Part shown: piece by piece, positions 12,903 through 20,901 of the stretch
Numbering within the stretch: position 1 is the first letter of the stretch
Layout of the letters: each line of letters starts with the position of its first letter
Assembly (NCBI GenBank): GCA_964489055.1
Contig: CAZAXF010000051.1
Coordinates: forward strand, 1-21,667
Length of the DNA stretch: 21,667 nucleotides
Direction: 5' to 3'
Source: 66-474 sp964489055
GTDB lineage: Bacteria > Pseudomonadota > Gammaproteobacteria > Xanthomonadales > Rhodanobacteraceae
Made by a program: the position numbers and the translations under genes
The notes under the pieces: model-generated
Databases searched by the model: none
Seen by the model: only the letters and a program-made list of their open reading frames with translations
Told to the model about the DNA's origin: nothing

Positions 12903-13655
12903 TCAGCTCCCCTGCCCGTCGCCATTCATCCAGTCGCTGTCGGGCAGCGCCTCGAAGGTCCTGCGCAGACCGTCCGCCCAGGCCTGGTTGAGCGCGGTCA
13001 TCCAGGGGTCGTCTTCCAGCAGGCGGCGACGCAGGTCGACCTTAAGGCTGTCGCGGCGGTAGACCAGAAGATCGATTGGCGCGCCCACGGAAAGGTTGGA
13101 ACGGATGGTGGTGTCGAAGGACACCATGGCGCACTTGACGGCATCATCGAGGCTGGAATGGTGGTTGATCAGGCGGTCCAGTACCGGCTTGCCGTACTTG
13201 ATTTCGCCGACCTGAAAGAACGGTGTGTCGTCGAGCGCCTCGATGAAGTTGCCTTCCGAATAGACCAGGAACAGGCGCGGCGACTCGCCGGCGATCTGCC
13301 CGCCCAGGATGAACGTGGCGGTGGGATCGATGGACTTCTCGCGCAGGTAGGTTTCGTCGCGCTGGCGCACCTCGCGCAGGGCCTCGCCCAGCAATCCGGC
13401 CGCGTGGTAGAGCGATGAGGTGTTCCACAGCGATGGCGCCGCCGGATCTTCCCGCGCGCGCAATGCCAGCAGGCTCAGCGCGTTCTGGGTCACCGACAGA
13501 TTGCCCGCCGAGAGCGTCACCAGCACTCGTTCGCCGGCCCGTTCGAACACCTTCATCTTCTCGAACCGGGCGATCTTGTCGATGCCGGCGTTGGTGCGCG
13601 AATCGGAAACCAGCACGAGGCCGTCATCGAGGTTCATCCCGATGCAATAGGTCAT
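12903..13655 (-). CDS. Anbu-type proteasome-like peptidase
   Basis: The 250-aa product belongs to the Anbu family, a bacterial relative of proteasome beta subunits and HslV that forms an open helical ring. After removal of Met1, Thr2 in MTYCIGMNLDDGLVLVSDSRTNAGIDKIARF would be the N-terminal nucleophile. Further family stretches are LVTLSAGNLSVTQ, TATFILGGQI, FQVGEIKYGKPVLDR and SNLSVGAPIDLLVY. Length is typical and the frame is intact. It is the last gene of a minus-strand unit with ATP-grasp and alpha-E partners, 36 bp after the alpha-E stop, with AGGA upstream. The family's substrate and physiological role are unsettled. The 3' end abuts a truncated REP. Confidence 0.93.
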   Translation of the reverse strand: MTYCIGMNLDDGLVLVSDSRTNAGIDKIARFEKMKVFERAGERVLVTLSAGNLSVTQNALSLLALRAREDPAAPSLWNTSSLYHAAGLLGEALREVRQRDETYLREKSIDPTATFILGGQIAGESPRLFLVYSEGNFIEALDDTPFFQVGEIKYGKPVLDRLINHHSSLDDAVKCAMVSFDTTIRSNLSVGAPIDLLVYRRDSLKVDLRRRLLEDDPWMTALNQAWADGLRRTFEALPDSDWMNGDGQGS

Positions 13656-13691
13656 GGTGTCGCGATGTCCTGCAGGTGGGGCAAACGTTGC

Positions 13692-14693
13692 TCAGCTTAG
13701 CAGCGTCTGCGCCTGCGCCGAATGCCCGTTGCCACCGGTGTCGGTGGCGGTCATGAACTGGGCGACGATGGCGTCGGTCAGCGCCTCAAGGCGCACCATG
13801 AACTGCTCAAGGTAGGCCTGCATCCCCACATCCAGCACTTCGTCCATGCTGCCGTAGCGCAGGCTCGAGGACAGCGCGCCGGCGCGCCGTTCGGCCTCGG
13901 TGTCCGGGCGCTGGCTGAGGCGATTGAGGCACTGCAGCAGGATGCCGCAGCAGGTTGCCAGCGAGCGCGGCATGCGGCGGTCGAAGATCATCATTTCGGC
14001 CACCCGCAGCGGGCGCACCGAATCGTGGTAGAAGCGGCGGTAGGTCTCGAACGAGGACATCGCCTGCAGCAGCGCGCTCCACTGGTAGTATTGGGTGAAG
14101 TCGCGCGATTCGTGCACCTCGGTGTCTTCGTAGCGCGCGTATTTCACGTCCAGCAGACGCACGGTGTTGTCGGCGCGCTCGACGTGGGTGCCCAGCGCCA
14201 TGAAGCGATACCCCTCGTCGCGGCCCATGGTGCCGTCGGTGACGCCGCGGAACGCTGCCGAGCGGGTCTTGACCCAGTCCAGCATCGGCCCGGCGCCGTC
14301 CTCGTCGGACCACTGGCGCTCGAAGCGTTCCAGTTCCAGCCACGAGGCATTGATCTCCTGGTACATCTCGGCGGTGATCGAGTCGCGCTGGGCGCGACCG
14401 AGTTCGCGCGCGCGGTACAGTGCGGCGCGGATCGACGCCGGATTGGTCGCATCCAGCGTCAGGTAGCGCTGCACCGCGCTGGATGTGACCTCGCCGTGCA
14501 CCGCGGTGTACGCGTCCATCAGGCCCAGCGCGTCCAGTGCGCGGTGCCAAGCACCCACGTTGGCGCGGCCGGGGCTCAGGCGCTCGGGCAGCAGCGCGAT
14601 GCGCTGGGTCAGGTCGAGCAGGCGCGCGGTGTTCTCGGCACGCTCGACCTGGCGAGCCATCCAGTACAGGTCGCTTGCGGTCCGGCACAGCAT
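13692..14693 (-). CDS. Alpha-E domain protein (DUF403), Anbu-cluster partner
   Basis: This 333-aa all-helical protein starts MLCRTASDLYWMARQVERAENTARLLD, the characteristic opening of the alpha-E family. Other typical stretches are FMALGTHVERADNTVRLLDVKYA in the middle and FHDSVRPLRVAEMMIFDRRMPRSLATC toward the C-terminus. Alpha-E proteins occur almost always beside a circularly permuted ATP-grasp protein and often with Anbu; the pair is thought to make a peptide or peptide tag. The start has GGAGG 8 nt upstream and lies one base after the ATP-grasp stop (TGA-C-ATG), so translation is probably coupled. No transglutaminase-like gene intervenes between it and Anbu, unlike many such clusters. 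Confidence 0.93.
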   Translation of the reverse strand: MLCRTASDLYWMARQVERAENTARLLDLTQRIALLPERLSPGRANVGAWHRALDALGLMDAYTAVHGEVTSSAVQRYLTLDATNPASIRAALYRARELGRAQRDSITAEMYQEINASWLELERFERQWSDEDGAGPMLDWVKTRSAAFRGVTDGTMGRDEGYRFMALGTHVERADNTVRLLDVKYARYEDTEVHESRDFTQYYQWSALLQAMSSFETYRRFYHDSVRPLRVAEMMIFDRRMPRSLATCCGILLQCLNRLSQRPDTEAERRAGALSSSLRYGSMDEVLDVGMQAYLEQFMVRLEALTDAIVAQFMTATDTGGNGHSAQAQTLLS

Positions 14694-14694
14694 G

Positions 14695-16107
14695 TCAGGC
14701 CTCCAGCACCCAGGTGTCCTTGGTGCCGCCGCCCTGCGAGGAGTTGACCACCAGCGAGCCTTCGCGCAGTGCCACGCGCGTCAGGCCGCCGGGCACCACC
14801 TGGGTATCGGCACCCGAGAGCACGTAGGGACGCAGGTCGACGTGGCGCGGCGCGACGCCGGCGTCGACGAAGGTCGGGCAGGTCGAAAGCGCCAGCGTCG
14901 GCTGCGCGATGTAGCGTCCGGGTTCGGCCTCGATCCTGGCGCGGAACGCATCCAGTTGCCCGCGGCTGGCCAGCGGCCCGACCAGCATGCCGTAGCCGCC
15001 CGCGCCCTGGGCTTCCTTGACCACCAGTTCGGGCAGGTGGTCGAGCACGTACTTGCGGTCCTCGTCGCGGCTCAGCCACCACGTCGGTACGTTCAGGAGG
15101 ATGGGGTCCTCGGACAGGTAGAAGCGGATCATCTCGGGCACGTAGGGATAGATCGCCTTGTCGTCGGCCACGCCAGTACCGAAGCTGTTGGCCAGCGTGA
15201 CCCGGCCGGCGGCCACCGCCGAAAACAGCCCGCGCACGCCCAGCACCGAATCGGGACGGAACATGTCCGGGTCCAGGAAGTCGTCGTCGACGCGCCGGTA
15301 CAGCACGTGCACCTGCTGCGGACCCTGGGTGGTGCGCATGTAGAGCGTCGCGTCCTCCACGAACAGGTCCTGGCCCTCGACCAGTTCCACGCCCATCTGC
15401 TGGGCCAGGTAGGCGTGCTCGAAGTAGGCCGAGTTGTAGCTGCCCGGCGTCAGCACCGCGACCACCGGGTCGCTGACCGCGTCGGGGCCGACCGACTGCA
15501 GCGTTTCCAGCAGCGAGGCCGGGTAGTGCTCGACCGGAGCCACCGCGTGGCTGGCGAACAGGCGCGGGAACAGCCGCATCATCATCTTGCGGTTTTCCAG
15601 CATGTAGGACACGCCCGAGGGAATGCGCAGGTTGTCCTCGAGCACGTAGTATTCGCCCTGGCCCGCGCGCACCAGGTCGATGCCGGCGATGTGCGCATAG
15701 ACCTCGTGCGGCAGGTCCACGCCCACCATCTGCTTGCGGTATTCCTTGTTGGCGACCACCAGCGATTCGGGGATGCGTCCGTAGGAAAGGATGCGCCGCT
15801 CGTGATAGACATCGTGCAGGAACATGTTGAGCGCGCGCACGCGCTGGATCAGCCCGGCTTCGAGCACCTTCCACTCGCCGGCGGGAATGATCCGGGGCGC
15901 GATGTCGAACGGGATCAGGCGCTCGCCGCCCGATTCCTCGCCGTACACGGCGAAGGTGATGCCGACCCGGTGGAACGAGACCTCGGCCTGGCGACGCTTC
16001 TGCGCGATGCGCTCGGCACTGGTGTGCTCGAGCCAGTCGGCGAAGGTCCGGTAGTGCGGTCGCACCCGGCCCTCGGCATCGTGCATTTCGTCATAAGCCT
16101 GATCCAT
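14695..16107 (-). CDS. Circularly permuted ATP-grasp protein (COG2308 type)
   Basis: The 470-aa product is a predicted peptide-bond-forming ATP-grasp ligase with permuted order, the lead gene of the Anbu cluster. Diagnostic stretches are RRIIPAGEWK-like PRIIPAGEWKVLEAGLIQR (71-89), EYYVLEDNLRIPSGVSYMLENR (152-173), NSFGTGVADDKAIYPYVPEMIRFYL (307-331), LVVKEAQGAGGYGM (361-374), HVDLRPYVLSG (422-432) and NSSQGGGTKDTWVLEA at the C-terminus. Glu157, Asp158 and Lys364 are candidates for nucleotide and metal binding. The ATG has GGGAG 8 nt upstream. Substrate is unknown for the family. The 240-bp gap upstream holds a REP and a remnant. Confidence 0.93.
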   Translation of the reverse strand: MDQAYDEMHDAEGRVRPHYRTFADWLEHTSAERIAQKRRQAEVSFHRVGITFAVYGEESGGERLIPFDIAPRIIPAGEWKVLEAGLIQRVRALNMFLHDVYHERRILSYGRIPESLVVANKEYRKQMVGVDLPHEVYAHIAGIDLVRAGQGEYYVLEDNLRIPSGVSYMLENRKMMMRLFPRLFASHAVAPVEHYPASLLETLQSVGPDAVSDPVVAVLTPGSYNSAYFEHAYLAQQMGVELVEGQDLFVEDATLYMRTTQGPQQVHVLYRRVDDDFLDPDMFRPDSVLGVRGLFSAVAAGRVTLANSFGTGVADDKAIYPYVPEMIRFYLSEDPILLNVPTWWLSRDEDRKYVLDHLPELVVKEAQGAGGYGMLVGPLASRGQLDAFRARIEAEPGRYIAQPTLALSTCPTFVDAGVAPRHVDLRPYVLSGADTQVVPGGLTRVALREGSLVVNSSQGGGTKDTWVLEA

Positions 16108-16221
16108 CCGGAATCTCCCGGGCCCGGATCGTCCCGAACCACGCAGCGAAGGCGACTTCCATCATGGCATGCGGCGCGTATTTGTCTCAAATGACGAACA
16201 TCGCAGGTACGTTGACGGATC

Positions 16222-16242
16222 GTAGCGTGCACTTTGAGCACG
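16222..16242 (+). repeat. Single REP upstream of the Anbu cluster
   Basis: It has a GTAG head and a degraded palindrome (CGTGCAC then GAGCACG). A short CGTGCTAC remnant at 16273-16280 looks like the inverted partner with its palindrome deleted. The rest of the gap between 16108 and 16347 shows nothing recognisable. Confidence 0.65.
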
Positions 16243-16347
16243 TTGGGACATCATCGGGCCCGAAAAATCGATCGTGCTACGCAGGCATTCGCCGGCACCG
16301 GAGCAATAAATCACCCCGGCCGAGGTGCTCCGACCGGGGCGGAGCGG

Positions 16348-16632
16348 TCACCCACCGACCACCGGCGGCCATTGCCGGGCGGTGTGCACGAGCGCGAGGA
16401 TCCATACGGCGTCCTTTTTGACGTGGTACACCAGTCGGTAGTTCTCGTGCGGTAGCAGCTCCCGCGTACCCGGCTGCAAGCCAATGTGGCCGAGCAGCGG
16501 AAAATCCGCGAGGTGTTCGGCGGCGCGACAAAAGCGCGCGTCCATTTCCGCCGCCGCCACGGGATCGTCGGAGGCGACGTAATCCCAGATGTCGAGGCGG
16601 TCCTGCTCCGCCTCGGGCGTCCAGACAACCAT
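16348..16632 (-). CDS. ParE/RelE-superfamily toxin
   Basis: The 94-aa protein has the family layout. MVVWTPEAEQDRLDIWDYVASDDP leads into a helix pair with AAEHLADFPLLGHIG. LLPHENYRLVYHVKKDAVWILALVHTARQWP then forms the C-terminal sheet. The ArELLPhenYRLVY-type strand and the late His-Thr-Ala-Arg-Gln motif are typical of ParE, whose studied members poison DNA gyrase. It overlaps the stop codon of the antitoxin gene by one base (TAATG), the usual arrangement. A RelE-type ribosome-dependent nuclease is the alternative and cannot be ruled out by sequence. Confidence 0.9.
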   Translation of the reverse strand: MVVWTPEAEQDRLDIWDYVASDDPVAAAEMDARFCRAAEHLADFPLLGHIGLQPGTRELLPHENYRLVYHVKKDAVWILALVHTARQWPPVVGG

Positions 16633-16913
16633 TACCTCGGTTTGTCCAGGACCCGTCGCCGCCTGGCCGCGAACTCCGCCTCAACCTCTGCGCTGGAGCG
16701 CCCGCGACCGGTGCGCACCGACGCCCGTGCCACCGCCACCTTGCGGCGCAGGAATTCGTCGTATTCGCGCGATTGCTGGCGTTGCGCGATGTACTCGCGC
16801 ATCAGCTCGCGCATCACCTGCGACGCAGGGCGATCCTCGTTGGCGGCCTCGGCCATGAACTGCTCACGCAGTTCCGGCTCCAGCTTCATGGTGAACACGG
16901 CTTGCTTGGACAT
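16632..16913 (-). CDS. Antitoxin of the ParE-type pair (ribbon-helix-helix)
   Basis: The 93-aa protein begins MSKQAVFTMKLEPELREQFMAEAANEDRPASQVMRELMREYI, a ribbon-helix-helix DNA-binding domain. A charged helical tail (about 45-93) follows that should wrap the toxin. The ATG at 16913 is preferred over one at 16940 because AGGA lies 8 nt upstream and the protein then begins with the DNA-binding strand. A dyad at 16943-16964 just upstream is a likely autoregulatory operator. It probably represses its own operon together with the toxin. Confidence 0.9.
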   Translation of the reverse strand: MSKQAVFTMKLEPELREQFMAEAANEDRPASQVMRELMREYIAQRQQSREYDEFLRRKVAVARASVRTGRGRSSAEVEAEFAARRRRVLDKPR

Positions 16914-16942
16914 CGGTGTTTTCCTGTCCGGAAAGGACATAA

Positions 16943-16964
16943 TGACAAAGTACTTACATTGTCA
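16943..16964. promoter_or_regulatory. Candidate operator of the ParE-type toxin-antitoxin operon
   Basis: TGACAA and TTGTCA form a perfect inverted repeat with a 10-nt spacer that starts with the palindrome AGTACT. It lies 30 nt upstream of the antitoxin ATG in AT-rich DNA, where the promoter must be. Ribbon-helix-helix antitoxins commonly bind such dyads. Confidence 0.5.
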
Positions 16965-17081
16965 GTATAACGTCAATCGCGCAGACTGGGACACGCTGGC
17001 GGTCATGGTCTAACCTCCAAGCCAGGATTGAAGGTGCGTGGCGCCGCCTGGCGTCCACTGAACAACCCATCCCCACCCAAA

Positions 17082-17102
17082 CCCTCCCCTTGAAGGGGAG
17101 GG
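17082..17102. terminator. Hairpin after ppc
   Basis: CCCTCCCC pairs with GGGGAGGG across a 5-nt loop, starting 9 bp past the ppc stop (minus strand). It lacks a T-run. The rest of the gap 16965-17111 shows nothing recognisable. Confidence 0.45.
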
Positions 17103-17111
17103 CTGGTGACA

Positions 17112-19835
17112 TCAGCCGGTGTTCTGCAATCCGCGCGCCACGCCGTTGACGCAGGCGACCAGGGCCTGCAGCAGGGCCTCGCCCCGGCTGCCCGACGCGC
17201 GCCAGCGGCGCAGCAGGTCCACCTGCAGCAGGCTCATGGGATCGACGTAGGGATTGCGCAGGCGGATCGACTGGGTCAGGCGCGGGTCGTCGGCGAGCAG
17301 GGCGTCGCGACCCTTGAGCCGCAGGATCGCATCGCGGGTGCGGCGGAATTCCTGATCGATGCGCGGGAAGAACTTTTCGTGCAGGTCGCCGGAAAGGCGC
17401 GAGAAGGCTTCGGCGATGCCGAGGTCGGCCTTGGCAAGGACCATTTCGACGTCATCGAGCAGGGTGTGCGCGAAGGCCCAGTCGCGCGTCATTTCGGCCA
17501 TCGCGTCTTCGCCGAAGTCCGCGATGCCTCGTTCCAGCGCGCTGCCGAGGCCGTACCAGCCGGTCAGGATCGAGCGGCACTGGGTCCACGAGAACACCCA
17601 CGGGATCGCGCGCAGGTCCTCGACGCCGTGCATGCTGCGGCGGCTGGCCGGGCGCGAGCTCATGGCCATGCGCTCGATCACGTCGACCGGCGTGGCGGTG
17701 CGGAAATACGTGACGAAATCGGGATCGGTCACGAACGCGCGATAAACCTCGCGGCTGGCGGCGGCAAGCTGGTGCATGCGCTCGACCCATTCGGCTTCGC
17801 GCGGTTCGGGCTCGCGCGGACGCAAGCTGGCACGCAGCGTCGCGCCCACGGTCTGCTCGAGGTTGCGCAGCGCCAGCGCACGGATGCCGTACTTGCGGTG
17901 GATCACCTCGCCCTGCTCGGTGACGCGCAACCGCCCGGCCACCGCGCCGCGCGGCGAGGCCATCAGCGCGGGGGTGACCTTGCCGCCGCCGCGGCTGGCC
18001 GAGCCGCCGCGGCCGTGGAAGAAGGTCAGGCGGATGCCGGTATCGCGTGCGACCTCCAGCAGTTCCACCTGCGCGCGCTGCAGCGCCCAGCGCGCGGCCA
18101 GGATGCCGCCGTCCTTGGCGCTGTCGGAATAGCCCAGCATCACCAGTTGGCGGTCGTCGCGGCGGGCCAGGTGGGCGCGGTAGACCGGGTCGTCCAGCAG
18201 CGCGCGCAGCGTGGCCGCCGCGTGCTTGAGGTCATCGACGGTCTCGAACAGCGGGCCGATGTCCAGCGGCACGTTGCCGTCCTCGACCAGCCCGCCGTGG
18301 CGCGCCAGCGCCAGCACCGCCAGCACGTCGGCGGCCGAACGCGCCATGGAGATGATGTAGGGGCCGGTGGCGCCGCTGCCGTAGCGGCCGCGCGCGTCGG
18401 CGAGCGTGGCGAACACGGCCTTGATGCGCGCGACTTCGGCCTCGCCGTGATCGGCGAAGGTGGCCTCGCCCGCCGCCAGCGGGCGCAGGCGTTCGGCGCG
18501 CGCGGCCGGCTCGCGCCCGGCCCAATCGGCATCATCCAGCAGCACCGCCAGCACGTCGTCGTGCACGCGCGCGTCCTGGCGCACGTCCAGGCGCGCCAGG
18601 TGGAAGCCGAAGGTGCGGATCCGCCACAGCAGCCGGCGCACCGCGAACAGGCCCGCGTTGCTGCCCTTGTGCGTGGCAAGGCTGTCGGCGACCCGCGCGA
18701 TGTCGGATTCGAATTCCTCCACGCCGGCGTAGCCGTCGGTGGTGTCGGTTTCGGTGGCGGCCAGGCGCGCCTGGATCAGCGTGAACAGGCAGCGATAGGG
18801 CATGTTGGCGTGGCGCGGGCGGATCGCGGCGGCGGCTTCGGGCAGGCGCTTGCGGTATTCGGCCAGGCGTTCGCGCACGCCGTCGGAGACCTCGACGCGA
18901 TCGTCGGTCTGGCTGAGCGCTCGCGCCAGCCACGCGCAGCCCGTGCGGTAGCGCTCCAGCACCATCGTGCGTTGGGCACGCAGGGTTTCCTCGATGGTGT
19001 CGGCGCCGACGTTGGGGTTGCCGTCCATGTCGCCACCCACCCACGAACCGAAGCGCAGCACGCGCGGAGGCTCGGACCCGATGCCGTACACGCGCACGAG
19101 TTCGGCCGCGAAGGTTTCGTAGAACACCGGCAGCACCCGGTACAACGGTTCGGCGAGGTAGAAGCCGATGTGCTCGAACTCGTCCTGCACCGACGGGCGC
19201 ACGCTGGAGGCATCGGCGGTCTGCCAGCTGGAGGTCAGCGCCATGCGCAGGCGTTTGTGGTCGATGGCGCGCTCGCGTGGCGTGCGCGACGAATCGAAAC
19301 GATCAACCAGCGCGCGCACGATGTCCTGTTCCTTCTCCAGCAGCGAACGGCGCACCGCCTCGGTGGGGTGCGCAGTGAACACCGGCTCGACGTCGAGCCG
19401 CCCGATCCATTCCAGCAGTTCGTCGGCGCCCACCCCGCGCGCCTTAAGCGTCTCCAGCACGTCGGCCAGCGACTCGGGCTGCGGCGTCGCGCCGGCGCGC
19501 TGGTAGTCGCGGTGGCGGCGGATGCGGTGCACGCGCTCGGCCGTGTTGACCATCTGGAACCAGGTCGAGAACGCGCGCGCCAGCATCCGCGCGGCGTCGG
19601 GCGGGGTGTCGGCCAGCACGCGCGCCAGCGTCTCGACACCCTCGCCGGCCGCGCGCCGGGCGATCGAGGTGGTGCGGACTTTCTCCACGCGTTCGTAGAA
19701 CGCCTGCCCGCCCTGCTCGGCCAGCATCTCGCCCACCAGCGCGCCAAGCTCGCGCACGTCGTCGCGCAGCGGCGCGTCCTGGGGCGGAAAGGCGATGTCG
19801 CGGCGGTCGCCGGGCGGACGGTTTTCCGGACTCAT
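17112..19835 (-). CDS. ppc: Phosphoenolpyruvate carboxylase
   Basis: Ppc carboxylates phosphoenolpyruvate to oxaloacetate and refills the TCA cycle. The 907-aa length fits the family. His156 in VEPVFTAHPTEA is the first catalytic signature (His138 in E. coli). RFGSWVGGDMDGNPNV follows, then LGYSDSAKDGG, and the mobile loop FHGRGGSASRGGG is the second signature. The C-terminus ends in the invariant QNTG (904-907). The start at 19835 (MSPENRPPGDR) has GGGAG about 6 nt upstream; the frame runs on upstream through a palindromic repeat and is not part of the protein. It is apparently transcribed alone. Its antisense strand is open for over 1000 codons, a GC-driven shadow. Confidence 0.97.
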   Translation of the reverse strand: MSPENRPPGDRRDIAFPPQDAPLRDDVRELGALVGEMLAEQGGQAFYERVEKVRTTSIARRAAGEGVETLARVLADTPPDAARMLARAFSTWFQMVNTAERVHRIRRHRDYQRAGATPQPESLADVLETLKARGVGADELLEWIGRLDVEPVFTAHPTEAVRRSLLEKEQDIVRALVDRFDSSRTPRERAIDHKRLRMALTSSWQTADASSVRPSVQDEFEHIGFYLAEPLYRVLPVFYETFAAELVRVYGIGSEPPRVLRFGSWVGGDMDGNPNVGADTIEETLRAQRTMVLERYRTGCAWLARALSQTDDRVEVSDGVRERLAEYRKRLPEAAAAIRPRHANMPYRCLFTLIQARLAATETDTTDGYAGVEEFESDIARVADSLATHKGSNAGLFAVRRLLWRIRTFGFHLARLDVRQDARVHDDVLAVLLDDADWAGREPAARAERLRPLAAGEATFADHGEAEVARIKAVFATLADARGRYGSGATGPYIISMARSAADVLAVLALARHGGLVEDGNVPLDIGPLFETVDDLKHAAATLRALLDDPVYRAHLARRDDRQLVMLGYSDSAKDGGILAARWALQRAQVELLEVARDTGIRLTFFHGRGGSASRGGGKVTPALMASPRGAVAGRLRVTEQGEVIHRKYGIRALALRNLEQTVGATLRASLRPREPEPREAEWVERMHQLAAASREVYRAFVTDPDFVTYFRTATPVDVIERMAMSSRPASRRSMHGVEDLRAIPWVFSWTQCRSILTGWYGLGSALERGIADFGEDAMAEMTRDWAFAHTLLDDVEMVLAKADLGIAEAFSRLSGDLHEKFFPRIDQEFRRTRDAILRLKGRDALLADDPRLTQSIRLRNPYVDPMSLLQVDLLRRWRASGSRGEALLQALVACVNGVARGLQNTG

Positions 19836-20160
19836 GGACACTCCCTGCCTGATTTCGCGGACGGACTTGCGGCAGCGTATCGCCGCCGGCGCCGGATTGC
19901 AGGGCAGGCGCACGGTCTGCTGCCATTCTCCGAGGGCAGCACGGTGAAAACCACCCCTGACCCAGCCAACCCACGTCGTCATTCCGGGGCCATCGCCAGC
20001 CTCACCGGCGATGGAACCCGGAATCCAGCTCCTGATTCTCATTCTTCGCCAAGCTGGATTCCGGGTTCTGCCCGCAAAAGGTGCGGGCAGCCCCGGAATG
20101 ACGAGCTTTCGGATGGCTCACCACACTCGGTGTGACCGAGGCACAAAGTCAATCAGGAAA
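19836..20160. other. Intergenic gap upstream of ppc with a cruciform element
   Basis: The ppc upstream region and the 3' end of vapC meet here. No gene is seen. The middle is taken up by the palindromic element at 19977-20103. No clear ppc promoter was identified in 19836-19976. Confidence 0.65.
19977..20103. repeat. Four-arm palindromic element (ATTCCGG family)
   Basis: Outer arms CGTCATTCCGGGGC (19977-19990) and 20090-20103 pair 14 of 14. Inner arms GAACCCGGAATCCAGCT (20014-20030) and 20052-20068 pair 17 of 17 around a 21-nt loop. Between them each side has its own hairpin: CATCGCC with GGCGATG (19991-20013) and CTGCCCGC with GCGGGCAG (20068-20090). The whole can fold as a four-way cruciform with almost no unpaired bases. 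The terminal ATTCCGG blocks are shared with the elements in the 12.2-12.9 kb array. Confidence 0.85.
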
Positions 20161-20550
20161 CTACAAGGCCCGGAACTTGGGGGCCGATGCCTTGCGGGCA
20201 ACCGCGACCGGCTTGCGGTCGAAGGTGGCAAAGGCTTCGTCGGGTTCGCAGTCGGCAAGGTGCAGGGCGTCGGCGAAATCCATGCCCTGTTCAAACCATT
20301 CGAGCGCGGTAGCGAATCGTGAAGGATCGTCGATGGTTACCGTCGGCAATCCGGCAAATTGCAACATGATGAAGAGGATTCGCTCGCGCGTCAGTTTGTG
20401 CGCGCTGCGCAGCACCCATTCGGTTTCCAGCAGCACCGTCCAGCTCGCGCGAATCTCGTTGCCGTCGATGAACCGTCGCGCCACGGCGGACTGCCCGACA
20501 TCGTCGTTGGTGACATACCGCACCACGACATTGGAATCCACCCTGTACAT
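20161..20550 (-). CDS. vapC: PIN-domain toxin, VapC type
   Basis: This 129-aa protein is a predicted Mg-dependent RNase. PIN-domain acidic residues can be placed at Asp5 (MYRVDSN), Glu42 or Glu44 (LLETEWVL), Asp91 and Asp94 (DFADALHLA) and Asp111 (TFDRK). The full domain is present with no truncation. The ATG at 20550 lies 5 nt after the antitoxin stop, whose last codons supply a GGGGAG ribosome site, so translation is coupled. The final residues (SAPKFRAL) fit the usual C-terminus. VapC toxins usually cut tRNA or rRNA, but the target here is unknown. Confidence 0.92.
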   Translation of the reverse strand: MYRVDSNVVVRYVTNDDVGQSAVARRFIDGNEIRASWTVLLETEWVLRSAHKLTRERILFIMLQFAGLPTVTIDDPSRFATALEWFEQGMDFADALHLADCEPDEAFATFDRKPVAVARKASAPKFRAL

Positions 20551-20555
20551 GGCAA

Positions 20556-20837
20556 TCAGTACTCTCCCCTCGCGTGCCGGCGCCTCGCCTCCCGTTCGAT
20601 CGCCTTGTCCATTTCCTCGATCGAGACCGGCGGCCCCTTGTAGCGGGCACATCCGAACACGTCCTCGGGCCGCGTCGGCGGGAACGGCGACATCCCTTTC
20701 AGCAGCACGCCCTGCGGCGTTTCCTCGACCACCAGTCTGGTGCCGGCATCCCAACCGTGACGTCGGCGCACGGCGGCGGGCAACACCACCTGGCCCTTGG
20801 TGGAAACGGTCGTCGTGATTTCGGGTTTCTTGCCCAT
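20556..20837 (-). CDS. vapB: AbrB/SpoVT-fold antitoxin, VapB type
   Basis: The 93-aa protein begins MGKKPEITTTVSTKGQVVLPAAVRRRHGWDAGTRLVVEE, a swapped-hairpin AbrB DNA-binding domain. A linker and the tail VSIEEMDKAIEREARRRHARGEY follow, which should block the PIN active site. The start at 20837 is chosen because it gives the domain's N-terminus; the frame continues upstream only through the ahcY promoter and riboswitch on the opposite strand. It is divergent from ahcY, with only 64 bp to the shared box at 20902, so the two promoters are close together. Confidence 0.92.
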   Translation of the reverse strand: MGKKPEITTTVSTKGQVVLPAAVRRRHGWDAGTRLVVEETPQGVLLKGMSPFPPTRPEDVFGCARYKGPPVSIEEMDKAIEREARRRHARGEY

Positions 20838-20901
20838 GGCCTGCTCTTGTGTAAGACAAATGTAGGTTATCAAATGTGCCCCGCCGGCAACCCGCGGCTG
20901 A

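Noticed and set aside
12277..13062. Open frame of 261 codons on the plus strand
   Set aside because: It reads through REPs and palindromic elements, giving recurring peptides such as PDRGCAASGMTK, and ends antisense to the Anbu gene.
14485..16194. Open frame of 569 codons on the plus strand
   Set aside because: It is antisense to the ATP-grasp and alpha-E genes, which show full family signatures on the minus strand.
17106..20135. Open frame of 1009 codons on the plus strand opposite ppc
   Set aside because: It mirrors ppc codon by codon, is rich in Arg, His, Ala and Gly, and has no family resemblance. High-GC coding DNA often leaves an antisense frame open.
20847..20859. TTGT-GTAAG-ACAA dyad as the VapBC operator
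   Set aside because: Only four paired bases per side, and no convincing promoter could be aligned with it.
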